Part shown: piece by piece, positions 19,256 through 28,716 of the stretch
How positions within the stretch are numbered: position 1 is the stretch's first letter
How the letters are laid out: every line of letters starts with the position of its first letter
Assembly: GCF_004403465.1 (NCBI RefSeq)
Contig: NZ_SOGQ01000011.1
Coordinates: forward strand, 1 to 64,000
Length of the DNA: 64,000 bases
DNA from: Cryobacterium sinapicolor
GTDB lineage: Bacteria; Actinomycetota; Actinomycetes; Actinomycetales; Microbacteriaceae
Direction: 5' to 3'
Position numbers and translations under genes: made by a program
Notes under the pieces: model-generated
Databases searched by the model: none
What the model saw: only the letters and a program-made list of their open reading frames with translations
What the model was told of the DNA's origin: nothing

Positions 19256-19784
19256 GGGCTACGCCCGGGCCGACGGCAGCAGGCACGACGGGAGCCGACA
19301 GCAGGGACACCACGACGGTGCCGCCCTTCGTCGACTGCTCGCCGATCGGCTCGAAGCCGAGCCGCGAGTGGAATGCCAGCGACCGGGGGTTCGGCGGTAC
19401 GACGTTCACCTCGCAGAAGACCTCGCGGACCTCGGCCGCTCCGGCCGCCGCGAAGATCGCGGTATAGAGCAGGGCGCCGAGACCCTGGTTTCGAGCCGTG
19501 TCCGACACCACGATGCGGTCCACGTAGAGGAAGGAGTCCGACCGGGCGGAGAACCACCGGTAGTTCTCGCTCGCATAGTCGGCGTCGACCCCGAACAGCA
19601 CCGCGAAGCCGAGCACGTCACCCGGTGCCTCGTCGTGAACGATCGCGATGGCGTGGCTGGAGGCCGTGAGCAGGGCGGAGAGGCTGGTCTCGTCGTGGGC
19701 GTTGACGGCAGGAACGGCGGCGTTGTTGAGCCCGAGCACCGGTGCGGCGTCGGAGGGGAGGAGAGGGCGAAGCGAATAGGACAT
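19248..19784 (-). CDS. GNAT-family N-acetyltransferase
   Basis: A 178-residue acyl-CoA-dependent acetyltransferase. The acetyl-CoA binding motif A is VVSDTARNQGLGALLY (R/Q-x-x-G-x-G/A variant), preceded by the strand SFLYVDRIVV, and a later FHSRLGFEPIGEQ block corresponds to motif B. The substrate cannot be predicted. It lies between the MFS gene (25-base gap) and maltokinase (8-base overlap) in a likely four-gene minus-strand transcript headed by the GntR gene. Confidence 0.85.
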   Translation of the reverse strand: MSYSLRPLLPSDAAPVLGLNNAAVPAVNAHDETSLSALLTASSHAIAIVHDEAPGDVLGFAVLFGVDADYASENYRWFSARSDSFLYVDRIVVSDTARNQGLGALLYTAIFAAAGAAEVREVFCEVNVVPPNPRSLAFHSRLGFEPIGEQSTKGGTVVVSLLSAPVVPAAVGPGVAHD

Positions 19785-19809
19785 GGGATGACGATAATCC
19801 AGGTGCCGC

Positions 19810-21012
19810 CTACTCCGTGACGCTCCGGCGCATCCCGTTCGTCACCAGAGCCAGGCAGAGCGCGCACACCACGAACAGAATGCCCAGAAGCACCGTGTAT
19901 CCGGCCACGGCGTTGAGCCAGGCGAAGGCGACCGGCAGCAGAAAACCGATGTAGGTGAGGCTGTAGTAGACCCCGGTGAGGCCCGCCAGGTCGGCCGGAG
20001 TGGAGATCTTCTGGATCTCCACGAGCCCGGCCACGATGCAGACCCCGTAGGCGGCGCCGAGCACGACGCCCGTGAGCAACGCGAGCACCGGGGACAGCAC
20101 GATCGCCGTCGCCACGCTGAGGCCCACCCCCAGCAGCATCATGGACATCCCGACCGTGAGCGCCCGCCCATCGGTGACCCGGTTGATCCGCGCGACCTGT
20201 GGTTGCACGAGCGCGCCGGTGCCGAGGGTCACGACCGTGAGCAGGGTCGCGAAGGCGAGGTTGAGGGTGCCCAGCTGGTCCTCGACCAGGGTAGGCATGA
20301 TCGCGTAGGCGATTCCGGCGGCGCCGAAGACCCAGGGAGCGGACGGAATGACCACGCGAACGAAGCGGCGGTGCCCGGCCAGCGGAACGGCCAGGTCCTG
20401 CCAGAACGGCCGGTGGGACCGGTAACGCGGCACGGTCTCCGGGGCCCTGAGCAGCCGGGGGAGCACCAGCAGGCTGAGCACGATGTGCACGACGTAGGGG
20501 GAGAGGGTCGGCATCGGCCCCCACTGCGCGAGCACGCCGGCCACGCCGGCTCCGAGGCCGAACCCGACGGTGAGGGTCAGGGCCGGCCGCCGGGCTCCTG
20601 CCGTCTTGCCGGCCTGGTTGTCGAACGGCGGGCCGGACAGCTCCTTGAGCCACGCCGTTCCCACCGCCATCGCCACGCCGACGCTCAGACCGGCCAGCAG
20701 ACGCCCGGCGGAGAGCATGATCCCACTCGTGAATCCGAGGCCCAGCAGGACGCTGGCAAGAATTCCCAGAATGACGCCCGCCAGGGTCAGGGGCTTGCGC
20801 CCGTAGCGGTCCGAGAGGGCGCCGGCCAGTAGCAGACCGGGCACCAGGCCGACCACGTAGAAGCCCAGGAAGAGGTCGGCCATGAACACGGAATAGTTGC
20901 CGAGCGATTCATACATGTGCAGGAGCGGCGTGAAGTGGTTGCCACCCCAGGCCATGACGAACAGGGCGGGAGCGGCAAGCTGCCAGGCGGGAACGGTACG
21001 GCGGAAAGTCAT
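19810..21012 (-). CDS. MFS transporter
   Basis: A 400-residue protein with about 12 membrane helices. The MFS motif A is GALSDRYGRKPLTL between helices 2 and 3, and the central loop lies around residues 190-210. Sequence features do not reveal the substrate. It is 42 bases downstream of the GntR gene and in the same direction, so the regulator probably controls it. Confidence 0.85.
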   Translation of the reverse strand: MTFRRTVPAWQLAAPALFVMAWGGNHFTPLLHMYESLGNYSVFMADLFLGFYVVGLVPGLLLAGALSDRYGRKPLTLAGVILGILASVLLGLGFTSGIMLSAGRLLAGLSVGVAMAVGTAWLKELSGPPFDNQAGKTAGARRPALTLTVGFGLGAGVAGVLAQWGPMPTLSPYVVHIVLSLLVLPRLLRAPETVPRYRSHRPFWQDLAVPLAGHRRFVRVVIPSAPWVFGAAGIAYAIMPTLVEDQLGTLNLAFATLLTVVTLGTGALVQPQVARINRVTDGRALTVGMSMMLLGVGLSVATAIVLSPVLALLTGVVLGAAYGVCIVAGLVEIQKISTPADLAGLTGVYYSLTYIGFLLPVAFAWLNAVAGYTVLLGILFVVCALCLALVTNGMRRSVTE

Positions 21013-21054
21013 GGTTCTTTTCTGAGAATGCGGGGAGGTGCGGGTGGGGGAGCG

Positions 21055-21738
21055 TCAGGGCGCCAGCTGCGCGTGATGACCGTCTTCGACGTGCTCGCGC
21101 AGGGCAACCTCGTAGGCGAGGGTGTCACCGCCACGCAGATGGTGTGCGAGGAGGCGGTGCTCGGCCAGGAGACGGTCGAGGTTGCGCGGGTCGCGCAGGG
21201 CGGCCCGGTGCACGAGGCGCTCGAGCCGGGGGCCGAGCCGGGTGTAGATCCCGTCGATGACCCGGTTGTGGGTCTCGTCGACAATCCGGGCGTGGAACCG
21301 GTGGTCGGCGCGGGCGAACGTGAGCAGGTCACCGGCCTGGGCTGCATCGGACTGGACCCGGATCAGGTGCTGTAGTTCGGCGTCGACGCCCGGGATGTCG
21401 GCCGGCCGTTCGCTGAGCAGGGTCACCGCCGTGTTCTCCAGCATGACGCGCACCTGCAGCAGCTCGGCCGTCTCCCGGTCACCCAGGGCCGTGACGACCG
21501 CGCCCTTCTTGGGGAAAAGTGTCAGGAGTCCGTGGGCCTCGAGTGCGAGAAAGGCCTCGCGCACGGGGGTGCGGCTGATGGACAGGGCCTCGGCGACCTC
21601 ACCCTCGGTGATCAGCGAGCTCGCGGCCAGGGTTCCGGTGATGATGGCGTCGGCGACGGTCGTATAGACCCGTTCGACGGCGGAGGGTGCCGCCGCGGGT
21701 GGCCTGACGGCCCCGCCGGACGCCTGTAAGAAACTCAT
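21055..21738 (-). CDS. GntR/FadR-family transcriptional regulator (FCD domain)
   Basis: A 227-residue regulator. An N-terminal winged helix-turn-helix (about residues 20-85, including the [18 protein letters not shown] recognition region) is followed by an all-helical FCD ligand domain with conserved Asp/His positions such as [19 protein letters not shown] members bind small carboxylates, often with a metal. It is divergent from pflB, and a palindrome 28 bases upstream of its start is a likely operator for autoregulation. Whether it also controls pflBA is open. Confidence 0.88.
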   Translation of the reverse strand: MSFLQASGGAVRPPAAAPSAVERVYTTVADAIITGTLAASSLITEGEVAEALSISRTPVREAFLALEAHGLLTLFPKKGAVVTALGDRETAELLQVRVMLENTAVTLLSERPADIPGVDAELQHLIRVQSDAAQAGDLLTFARADHRFHARIVDETHNRVIDGIYTRLGPRLERLVHRAALRDPRNLDRLLAEHRLLAHHLRGGDTLAYEVALREHVEDGHHAQLAP

Positions 21739-21765
21739 CCTTCAACCCTAGTCACGAATGCACCT

Positions 21766-21783
21766 ATTGATAAATGCATCAAT
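21766..21783. promoter_or_regulatory. Palindromic operator candidate, gntR-pflB intergenic region
   Basis: ATTGAT-N6-ATCAAT is a perfect 6+6 dyad 28 bases upstream of the GntR start. The neighbourhood repeats ATGCAT several times. The dyad is the kind of site GntR/FadR regulators bind. It resembles an FNR box (TTGAT-N4-ATCAA) but has a spacer two bases too long. Confidence 0.5.
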
Positions 21784-21832
21784 GCATGCAATTTCCAAAA
21801 TATCGCGTCTGGGGAGGTCCGACGGAGTAGTG

Positions 21833-21861
21833 TTGACAGCGAGGGCAAGTCACGGTGCATC
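21833..21861 (+). promoter_or_regulatory. Probable pflB promoter (-35 clear, -10 weak)
   Basis: TTGACA at 21833-21838 is a perfect -35 hexamer. At the standard 17-base spacing the -10 position (21856-21861) reads TGCATC, a poor match, as expected for an activator-dependent promoter. The leader would be about 90-100 nt. Confidence 0.45.
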
Positions 21862-21905
21862 GTCGCATTAGCCGCAGCCTCGTGGTCTGCTCTCGCGGCC
21901 CGACT

Positions 21906-21951
21906 GTGGGAGAGACACTTTCGCAGAGGGTGTCTCGATCCCACGAGGAGA
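21906..21951 (+). promoter_or_regulatory. pflB leader stem-loop next to the ribosome binding site
   Basis: GTGGGAGAGACAC (21906-21918) pairs with GTGTCTC (21930-21936) and, after a GA bulge, TCCCAC (21939-21944), giving a 13 bp stem with an 11-nt loop. GAGGAGA at 21945-21951, the Shine-Dalgarno of pflB, starts immediately after the stem. It could stabilise the mRNA or control ribosome access. Confidence 0.55.
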
Positions 21952-21960
21952 GCAAACTAC

Positions 21961-24219
21961 ATGACAATCACTGAAGGTGTTCGTAGCGGAACGGATGACA
22001 CGGGTCGCGCTGACTTCGTCGCCGGCCCCTGGCAGGATTCGATCAATCTGCGCGATTTCATCCAGCGCAATTACACGCCCTACCTGGGCGACTCGAGCTT
22101 CCTCGCCGGAGCCACCGCACGCACCACGGGGATCTGGGCCAAGCTGTCCGAGATGTTCCCCGAGGAACGCCGTAAAGGTGTCTACGACGTCGACGCCACC
22201 ACGCCGTCGTCCATTACGGCCCACGCTCCGGGCTACATCGACCAGGCCAACGAGGTAATCGTCGGGCTGCAGACGGATGCCCCGCTCAAGCGCGCCATCA
22301 TGCCGTTCGGTGGATGGCGCATGGTCGCCACCTCCCTCGAGACCTATGGCTACCCCGTGTCGCCTGAGCTCGAAAAGATCTTCACCGATTACCGCAAGAC
22401 CCACAACACCGCCGTCTTCGACGCGTACACCCCCGCGGTTCGTCGTGCGCGCAACAGCCACCTGATCACGGGTCTGCCCGATGCCTACGGCCGTGGCCGC
22501 ATCATCGGCGACTACCGCCGCGTCGCCCTTTACGGCGTCGACGCCCTCATCGCCGTCAAGAAGAACGACCGCGCCGAGCTCGACATGGAGCCCTCGACCG
22601 AGGACATCATCCGCGCCCGCGAAGAGAACTCGGAGCAGATTCGGGCTCTCAAGGAACTCGTTCAGATGGCGGCCTCCTACGGCTCCGACATCTCCAAGCC
22701 GGCCACCACCGCGCGCGAAGCCGTACAGTGGCTCTACTTCGCCTACCTTGGCGCCGTCAAGGAGCAGAACGGTGCGGCAATGTCGTTCGGCCGCAACGCG
22801 GCCTTCCTCGACACGTTCATCGAGCGCGAACTCGTCGCCGGCACCCTGACCGAAGAGGGCGCCCAGGAGCTGATCGACGATCTCGTCATCAAGCTCCGCA
22901 TCGTGCGCTTCCTGCGCACCCCGGAATACGACGAGATCTTCGCCGGAGACCCGACCTGGGTCACCGAGTCGCTCGCCGGCATCGGCGAAGACGGCCGCCC
23001 GCTCGTCACCAAGACCACGTTCCGATTCCTGCAGACGTTGTACAACATCGGCGCAGCACCCGAGCCGAACCTCACCGTTCTCTGGAGTGACGCTCTGCCG
23101 GAGGGCTTCAAGCGTTTCTGCGCCCAGGTGTCGATCGACACCTCCGCCATCCAGTTCGAGTCCGACGAGATCATCCGCGCCGAGATGGGTGACGACGCCG
23201 CGATCGCCTGCTGCGTCTCGCCCATGCGGGTCGGCAAGCAGATGCAGTTCTTCGGTGCACGGGTCAACGCCGTCAAGGCGCTGCTGTACTCGATCAACGG
23301 CGGCAAGGACGAGGTATCCGGCAAGCAGGTTGCCCCGTCAACCCTTCCGAATGCCGAAGAGGTGCTCACCTACGAGACCGTCTTCCCGGCCTACCTGGAA
23401 ACGCTCGAATGGCTCGCCGAGACCTACGTCACGGCCCTGAACTGCATCCACTACATGCACGACAAGTACGCCTACGAGCGCCTCGAAATGGCGCTGCACG
23501 ACAAGGACATCATCCGCACGCTGGCCTGCGGCATTGCCGGCCTCAGTGTGGTTGCCGACTCCCTGTCGGCCATCAAGTACGCCACGGTCCGTCCGGTGCG
23601 CGACGAGACCGGTCTGGTCATCGACTACACGATCGAGGGCGAGTTCCCCCAGTTCGGTAACGACGACGACCGCGTCGACACCATCGCCGTCGACGTGATG
23701 GAACGGTTCATGACAATGATCCGCAAGCACCCGACCTACCGCGGCGCCATCCACACCCAGTCGATCCTGACGATCACGTCCAACGTGGTCTACGGCAAGG
23801 CCACCGGCAACACGCCGGACGGCCGCCGCAAGGGCGAGTCGTTCGCTCCGGGTGCCAACCCGATGAACGGCCGCGACACCCACGGCATGCTCGCGTCGGC
23901 ACTCAGCGTCGCCAAGCTTCCTTACAGTGAAGCGCAGGACGGCATCTCGCTGACCAACACGGTCGTCCCCAGCGGTCTCGGCCACACCAAGGACGAGCAG
24001 ATCACGAGCCTGGTTGGCCTCATCGACGCGTTCACGTCGGCGACCGGCTACCACATCAACGTGAACGTGCTCAACCGCGACACCCTCGAGGACGCCATGG
24101 CGCACCCGGAGAACTACCCACAGCTGACGATTCGCGTCTCCGGCTACGCGGTGAACTTCGTTCGCCTGACCCGCGAGCAGCAGATGGATGTCATCAGCCG
24201 CACGTTCCACTCGCACTGA
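21961..24219 (+). CDS. pflB: Formate C-acetyltransferase (pyruvate formate-lyase)
   Basis: A 752-residue glycyl radical enzyme converting pyruvate and CoA to acetyl-CoA and formate without oxygen. The active-site cysteine pair is C417-C418 in ACCVSPM, and the radical glycine is G728 in RVSGYAVNF. Both positions and the total length match the E. coli enzyme closely (C418-C419, G734). The ATG at 21961 follows GAGGAGA. pflA follows 40 bases later and encodes its activase. Presence in an otherwise respiratory actinobacterium indicates anaerobic or micro-oxic growth. Regulation is probably through the 222 bp intergenic region shared with gntR. Confidence 0.97.
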   Translation: MTITEGVRSGTDDTGRADFVAGPWQDSINLRDFIQRNYTPYLGDSSFLAGATARTTGIWAKLSEMFPEERRKGVYDVDATTPSSITAHAPGYIDQANEVIVGLQTDAPLKRAIMPFGGWRMVATSLETYGYPVSPELEKIFTDYRKTHNTAVFDAYTPAVRRARNSHLITGLPDAYGRGRIIGDYRRVALYGVDALIAVKKNDRAELDMEPSTEDIIRAREENSEQIRALKELVQMAASYGSDISKPATTAREAVQWLYFAYLGAVKEQNGAAMSFGRNAAFLDTFIERELVAGTLTEEGAQELIDDLVIKLRIVRFLRTPEYDEIFAGDPTWVTESLAGIGEDGRPLVTKTTFRFLQTLYNIGAAPEPNLTVLWSDALPEGFKRFCAQVSIDTSAIQFESDEIIRAEMGDDAAIACCVSPMRVGKQMQFFGARVNAVKALLYSINGGKDEVSGKQVAPSTLPNAEEVLTYETVFPAYLETLEWLAETYVTALNCIHYMHDKYAYERLEMALHDKDIIRTLACGIAGLSVVADSLSAIKYATVRPVRDETGLVIDYTIEGEFPQFGNDDDRVDTIAVDVMERFMTMIRKHPTYRGAIHTQSILTITSNVVYGKATGNTPDGRRKGESFAPGANPMNGRDTHGMLASALSVAKLPYSEAQDGISLTNTVVPSGLGHTKDEQITSLVGLIDAFTSATGYHINVNVLNRDTLEDAMAHPENYPQLTIRVSGYAVNFVRLTREQQMDVISRTFHSH

Positions 24220-24259
24220 CCACTGATATCGACGCGGCGACGCTGAGTAGGACGAGACA

Positions 24260-25117
24260 ATGCCAGCAGTAAACCTCGGTCTGCCCAGCGCCGGCGCGGC
24301 CATCGCCTTGGTGGACGGTTCATCCGTCAGCAGTGAACAAGCCGAACTGGCTGAACTCCACCACCTTGAAATGGAAGCGATCCACAACGGGTCGGTGGCC
24401 AGCGTCCACTCGTGGGAACTGGTCACCGCCGTTGACGGTCCGGGCACGCGAATGACACTCTTTCTTTCCGGGTGTCTGCTGCGCTGCCAGTACTGCCACA
24501 ATCCGGACACCTGGAAGATGAAGGACGGGCTCCTCACCACGCTGGACGACCTCGTCGCCCGGGTCAAGCGCTATAAGGGCGTCTTCGACTCGACCGGCGG
24601 GGGTTTGACCATCTCCGGTGGGGAACCACTCATGCAGCCGGCCTTCGTGACGCGGCTCTTCGAGGAGTGCCACAAGCTCGGCGTGCACACCACCCTGGAC
24701 ACCTCCGGGTTCCTGGGTAAGAGCGCGTCGGACACCTTGCTGGACAATCTCGACCTCGTGCTGCTCGACGTCAAGTCGGGCATCCCCGAGACTTACAAGG
24801 AGGTGACCGGCCGAGACCTCGCACCGACGATCGCGTTCGGTGATCGCCTGAGCGAACGGAACATTCCCGTCTGGGCGCGTTTCGTTCTCGTACCGGGGCT
24901 CACCGATGCCGTCGACAACGTCGACGCCGTCGCCGAGATCGTGTCGCGCTGGCCGAACGTGCAGCGCGTCGAGGTCCTGCCCTTCCACCAGATGGGTGAA
25001 GACAAATGGGACCGGCTGAACATCCCGTATCCGCTGCACGGCTCTCACCCCCCGGATGAGGCACTGCTGGTGCGGGTCCGGGCCCAGTTCGAGGCACGGG
25101 GCCTGACAGTCTTCTAA
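24260..25117 (+). CDS. pflA: Pyruvate formate-lyase activating enzyme (radical SAM)
   Basis: A 285-residue radical SAM enzyme that installs the glycyl radical on PFL. The [4Fe-4S] ligands are C72, C76 and C79 in GCLLRCQYCHNP, the CxxxCxxC form with the aromatic before the last Cys. The GGG-like SAM motif is TISGGEPLMQP. About 45 extra N-terminal residues precede the conserved SVHSWELVTAVDGPGTR block; a later start is possible but no better SD was seen. A strong terminator lies 36 bases after the stop, closing the pflBA operon. Confidence 0.95.
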   Translation: MPAVNLGLPSAGAAIALVDGSSVSSEQAELAELHHLEMEAIHNGSVASVHSWELVTAVDGPGTRMTLFLSGCLLRCQYCHNPDTWKMKDGLLTTLDDLVARVKRYKGVFDSTGGGLTISGGEPLMQPAFVTRLFEECHKLGVHTTLDTSGFLGKSASDTLLDNLDLVLLDVKSGIPETYKEVTGRDLAPTIAFGDRLSERNIPVWARFVLVPGLTDAVDNVDAVAEIVSRWPNVQRVEVLPFHQMGEDKWDRLNIPYPLHGSHPPDEALLVRVRAQFEARGLTVF

Positions 25118-25152
25118 ACAGTAATCACCGCTCGACCCACCCGGATCAGACG

Positions 25153-25186
25153 AGGCGTGGCATCTCTACAGATGCCACGCCTTTTC
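25153..25186 (+). terminator. Rho-independent terminator of pflBA
   Basis: AGGCGTGGCATCT (25153-25165) and AGATGCCACGCCT (25170-25182) form a perfect 13 bp stem with a CTAC loop, followed by a T run. Confidence 0.92.
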
Positions 25187-25296
25187 TGCGCAGTAAAGCA
25201 GAGGATGCCTCCTGCCAACCTGTGAAAGCGCTTACAAGACAACTAAACTCGGGTACATACAAAGGCATGCATCATGTCACAATGAGAGGCAACACA

Positions 25297-25764
25297 ATGA
25301 CAGCCGCAATGGCAACCCCGTCCGTCATCCTCAGCAGCAGAAAAGCCGGAGTGGTCCGACTTATCGGCATTCTCGGGCTCGTCGGCGGACTCGCCTTCCT
25401 GCTCGTCGGCGGACTCGGCTGGACCACGGTCAGCAGCCAGCTGAGCGATGAGGACATCACGGTTGCCGAAGACGCGTCGTTCCTCGGCGGCGCGCCGGTC
25501 GTCGGCCCGTTCTCCGCCTACGCGCAGGCGGACATCATCAACCACCACGCCATGGAGGCCAGTGGCGGCAAGACCTACGCGCAGCTCGAGCAGGATGACC
25601 CGACTCGCCCCACCGTCATGACCGCCTCGCTCCTGCGCGCGTCACTCTTCACCTCGATCCTCGCCTTCGGCGTCTCCGCCTTCGCGATGGGCGTCGGCGT
25701 CCTGGTCGCCCTGTTCGGCTGGGCCATTCTGACCCTCGTCCCGGGCAAGAACGCCACGGTCTAG
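25297..25764 (+). CDS. Actinobacterial two-helix membrane protein (often auto-named LigA)
   Basis: A 155-residue protein with membrane helices at about 20-45 and 118-148. Between them lies an extracellular region containing ITVAEDASFLGG, VVGPFSAYAQADIINHHA and the YAQLEQDDPTRPTVM block. This arrangement matches small membrane proteins in actinobacteria that databases sometimes misname aromatic ring-opening dioxygenase LigA; there is no dioxygenase domain. The ATG at 25297 follows GAGAGG at 25284-25289, in preference to 25222. The strong terminator downstream makes it monocistronic. Confidence 0.75.
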   Translation: MTAAMATPSVILSSRKAGVVRLIGILGLVGGLAFLLVGGLGWTTVSSQLSDEDITVAEDASFLGGAPVVGPFSAYAQADIINHHAMEASGGKTYAQLEQDDPTRPTVMTASLLRASLFTSILAFGVSAFAMGVGVLVALFGWAILTLVPGKNATV

Positions 25765-25792
25765 CATCTGATCCCCGGAGCGTTGCGCTCCG

Positions 25793-25825
25793 AGAGCCCG
25801 GCAGCATTCGCTGCCGGGCTCTTCT
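25793..25825 (+). terminator. Rho-independent terminator
   Basis: AGAGCCCGGCAGC (25793-25805) and GCTGCCGGGCTCT (25810-25822) form a perfect 13 bp stem with an ATTC loop and a pyrimidine-rich tail. A smaller GGAGCG/CGCTCC hairpin precedes it. Confidence 0.9.
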
Positions 25826-25913
25826 ACTTTGCGCAACCCCCTATCCCCTGAGTCCTCCTCAGGTTTGCATGCCATGGGACCCGATCGGGTTCGTGGACGC
25901 GTGGGGTGGTGCA

Positions 25914-28142
25914 ATGGGTACGTCGGGATTCACCGAGCACAGAACCGCGGTGGGAGTCGTGGGCGGCCTGCTGGGCCTCGTGGCCGTGAGCGTCGTGGCC
26001 GGCCTTCTCGTCACCGCCGCGGTCACCCCGGTCGTCGCGCTCTCCGGTCTCGGAGCCGCCAATACGATCACCGTGTTCGAGAACCTGCCGGGCTACCTGG
26101 ACATCGAACCGCTTTCCCAGAAGAGCGACATCTACGCGACGCAGAACGACGGCACACCCGTGCTGCTGGCGTCGTTCTACGATCAGAACCGCATCGAGGT
26201 CGGCTGGGACGAGATCAGCCCCTACGCCCGGGATGCCGTCGTCGCCAGCGAGGACCCGCGCTTCTACGAGCACGGCGGGGTCGACGCCCAGGGCACCCTT
26301 CGCGCGGCGGTGACGACCGCGGTCGGGGGTGTCACGCAAGGAGGGTCGTCGATCACCCAGCAATACGTCAAGAACGTGCGCGTGCAGAAGTGCGAGCTCG
26401 AGTCGGACGAACGGCTGCGCAGGCAGTGCTACAACGCCGTCACCGCAACCACCCCTGACCGCAAGATCAAGGAAATGCGCCTCGCGATCGGGGTGGAGAA
26501 GAAGTTCCCCAAGAACGCCATCCTGCGCCAGTACCTGAACATCACCGGTTTCGGCGGCACCGTCTACGGCATCGAGGCCGCGGCGAACTACTATTACGGA
26601 ACGACGGCCGCAGCGCTCACCCTGCCGCAGGCCGCAAGTCTGGTCGCGATCCTGAACAACCCGGCCAAGTTCCGCCTCGACAACCCCGGCAGCGCGACCA
26701 ATGGGGAGGCCGGCGGCTACGCCGTGAACAAGGCGCGCCGGGACTATATCCTGCGCGAGATGGTGAGGTACGAGAAGATCACCGCGGCGGAATACCGGGC
26801 CGCCGTGGACAGCCCGATCCAGCCGGCCATCCAGGAGCCGAGCACCGGCTGCCAGACCGCCGGCGGCAGCGCCTATTTCTGCGACTACGTGACATACCTG
26901 CTCCGGAACGACCCGGTCTTCGGAGAGGACGACCAAACCCGTCTGCAGAACTTCCGGCGCGGCGGCTACGACGTGTACACCAGCCTGGACCTCGACCTGC
27001 AGCTGGCGGCGGAGGCGACCATGGCGGTCAATGTGCCCATGGAGTATCCCGGTTGGGACGTGGGCAGCGTCATCACGAGCGTGCAGGTCGGCACCGGGCG
27101 GGTGCTGGCGATGACTCAGAACAAGCGGTACAGCCAGGACCCGACGGTTCAGGCCACCAGCGCCAGCTACACGGGGGTCAACTACAACACCGACTATGCC
27201 GAGGGTGGCTCGAGCGGATTCCAGCCCGGGTCGACCTACAAGGTCTTCACCCTGGCGGAATGGCTGAAGACGGGCCACCGGCTGGATGAGCGCGTCGACT
27301 CGGCACGGAAGGCCAACTGGGGCACGTTCAACGACAGTTGCCGAGGGCCGCAGAACTACGATTCCCAGAACTGGAACCCGCGGAACGACGCCGGGGAGAG
27401 CGGCGGCAACTATAGCGCGCTCGAGTCCACGCTCGGCTCGATCAATACGGGCTTCATCGGGATGGCGAAGAAACTGGACCTGTGCGGCATCCGTCAGACC
27501 GCGGAGGCTTTCGGCGTGCATCGCGCCGACGGTGACCCGCTCATGCAGACCGCGGCGGCCGTGATCGGCACGAATGAGGTGGCGCCGCTGACCATGGCCG
27601 TCGCCTTCGCGGGCATCGCTAACCGCGGGGTGACCTGCTCACCGATCGCGATCGACCGCATCGTGGCCGCGGACGGGGACGAGGTGCCCGTGCCGACGTC
27701 GAACTGCGTCGCCTCGGTGAACCCGACGGTGGCCGCCGGCGTGGTCTTCGCGATGCGCCGGGTGATGACCGATGGCACGGCGCAGCAGTCCTGGGGCGCC
27801 ACCGCTCCCCGGGTGCCACTGATCGGCAAGACCGGCACCACGGACGGCGGCAAGGACACCTGGATGGTGGGGGCCAGCTCGAAGGTGGCGACCGTCGCCG
27901 CCGTCGTCAGCGTCACCGGGGAGGCCCGTCAGCGTTCCATCAGCTTTGCCAGCGGTCCGGCCGCCACGGCCAGGCACCGGATGTGGCCGGCCGTCATGTC
28001 CGTTGCGAACGCCAAGTACGGGGGAGACGAGCTGCCCGAACTCGGGCCGGCCCCGGTGATCGTTCCCGCCACGGACTCCGGGAATCCGGACGACTCGACA
28101 GACAACTCGACAAACAACTCGACGGACGACTCCGATGATTGA
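25914..28142 (+). CDS. Class A penicillin-binding protein
   Basis: A 742-residue bifunctional cell-wall synthase. An N-terminal membrane anchor (about residues 10-40) is followed by a GT51 glycosyltransferase domain with catalytic E113 in SEDPRFYEHGG and the GGSSITQQYVKN block. The transpeptidase domain has S440-x-x-K443 in GSTYK and K639-T-G in GKTGTTDGG. The tail is low-complexity Asp/Ser/Thr/Asn (residues 722-742), an extracellular acidic extension. I chose the ATG at 25914 because GGGGTGG precedes it and the family starts just before the anchor; a start at 25869 is also possible. Confidence 0.92.
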   Translation: MGTSGFTEHRTAVGVVGGLLGLVAVSVVAGLLVTAAVTPVVALSGLGAANTITVFENLPGYLDIEPLSQKSDIYATQNDGTPVLLASFYDQNRIEVGWDEISPYARDAVVASEDPRFYEHGGVDAQGTLRAAVTTAVGGVTQGGSSITQQYVKNVRVQKCELESDERLRRQCYNAVTATTPDRKIKEMRLAIGVEKKFPKNAILRQYLNITGFGGTVYGIEAAANYYYGTTAAALTLPQAASLVAILNNPAKFRLDNPGSATNGEAGGYAVNKARRDYILREMVRYEKITAAEYRAAVDSPIQPAIQEPSTGCQTAGGSAYFCDYVTYLLRNDPVFGEDDQTRLQNFRRGGYDVYTSLDLDLQLAAEATMAVNVPMEYPGWDVGSVITSVQVGTGRVLAMTQNKRYSQDPTVQATSASYTGVNYNTDYAEGGSSGFQPGSTYKVFTLAEWLKTGHRLDERVDSARKANWGTFNDSCRGPQNYDSQNWNPRNDAGESGGNYSALESTLGSINTGFIGMAKKLDLCGIRQTAEAFGVHRADGDPLMQTAAAVIGTNEVAPLTMAVAFAGIANRGVTCSPIAIDRIVAADGDEVPVPTSNCVASVNPTVAAGVVFAMRRVMTDGTAQQSWGATAPRVPLIGKTGTTDGGKDTWMVGASSKVATVAAVVSVTGEARQRSISFASGPAATARHRMWPAVMSVANAKYGGDELPELGPAPVIVPATDSGNPDDSTDNSTNNSTDDSDD

Positions 28143-28154
28143 CTATTCCGATGA

Positions 28155-28679
28155 TCAGGGATTGGGGGAACCGGAGACGGTGACGAGCGCCTCGTTGTGC
28201 TTGAGGAACCCCGGCTTCCAGGGTGGGTCGAAACGGGCGAAGTAGGGCCGGCCGTCGGGCCGGAGTCCCTCGCGGTGCACGGCGTCGACGAGCAGGGCGC
28301 CGTTCTGCGCAAACCTGTCTTCGCTCCAGCTGCCGCTGAACCGGCGGGCGGCGACCGTGCGCTCGGGAACCTCGCGCCTGCGCACCTGCGCGTTGCGGGG
28401 CACGGGTACGTCCGCGGGCGGCATGCCGTCGGGGAGCACGAAGCTGACGGTGTGGCTCTGCGGGGCCGTGGTCTCCTGGATCACCGGCGCGGTCATCGCG
28501 ATGCGCGTCGAGGTCTGGTTATTACCGCTGATGTACTGGAAGAGCGGTCCGAAACCGCGGTTTCCGGCCGCGGCGAAATCCCCGGCCACCTCCACCTGCA
28601 CCAGCACGGCGCGGGGATAGTGACGCAGTTCGAAGTCGGTGTACTGACGGAGCACGTCGTAGCGCTGTTTCTCGGTCAT
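28155..28679 (-). CDS. SOUL-family heme-binding-like protein
   Basis: A 174-residue protein of the SOUL/HBP family. It begins MTEKQRYDVLRQYTDFELRH and has the RIAMTAPVIQE motif, the HTVSFVLPDGMPPADVP block and the C-terminal Pro-rich YFARFDPPWKPGFLKHNEA segment, all in family order. SOUL proteins bind tetrapyrroles or hydrophobic ligands. No signal peptide, so cytoplasmic. It converges on the PBP gene with 12 bases between stops. Confidence 0.88.
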   Translation of the reverse strand: MTEKQRYDVLRQYTDFELRHYPRAVLVQVEVAGDFAAAGNRGFGPLFQYISGNNQTSTRIAMTAPVIQETTAPQSHTVSFVLPDGMPPADVPVPRNAQVRRREVPERTVAARRFSGSWSEDRFAQNGALLVDAVHREGLRPDGRPYFARFDPPWKPGFLKHNEALVTVSGSPNP

Positions 28680-28716
28680 GACAGGTATTTTAGGCGCGAG
28701 GCAGGCCAGGCGCGCA

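Noticed and set aside
21766-21783. Canonical FNR box upstream of pflB
   Set aside because: The half-sites match, but the spacer is six bases rather than four; recorded only as an unassigned operator.
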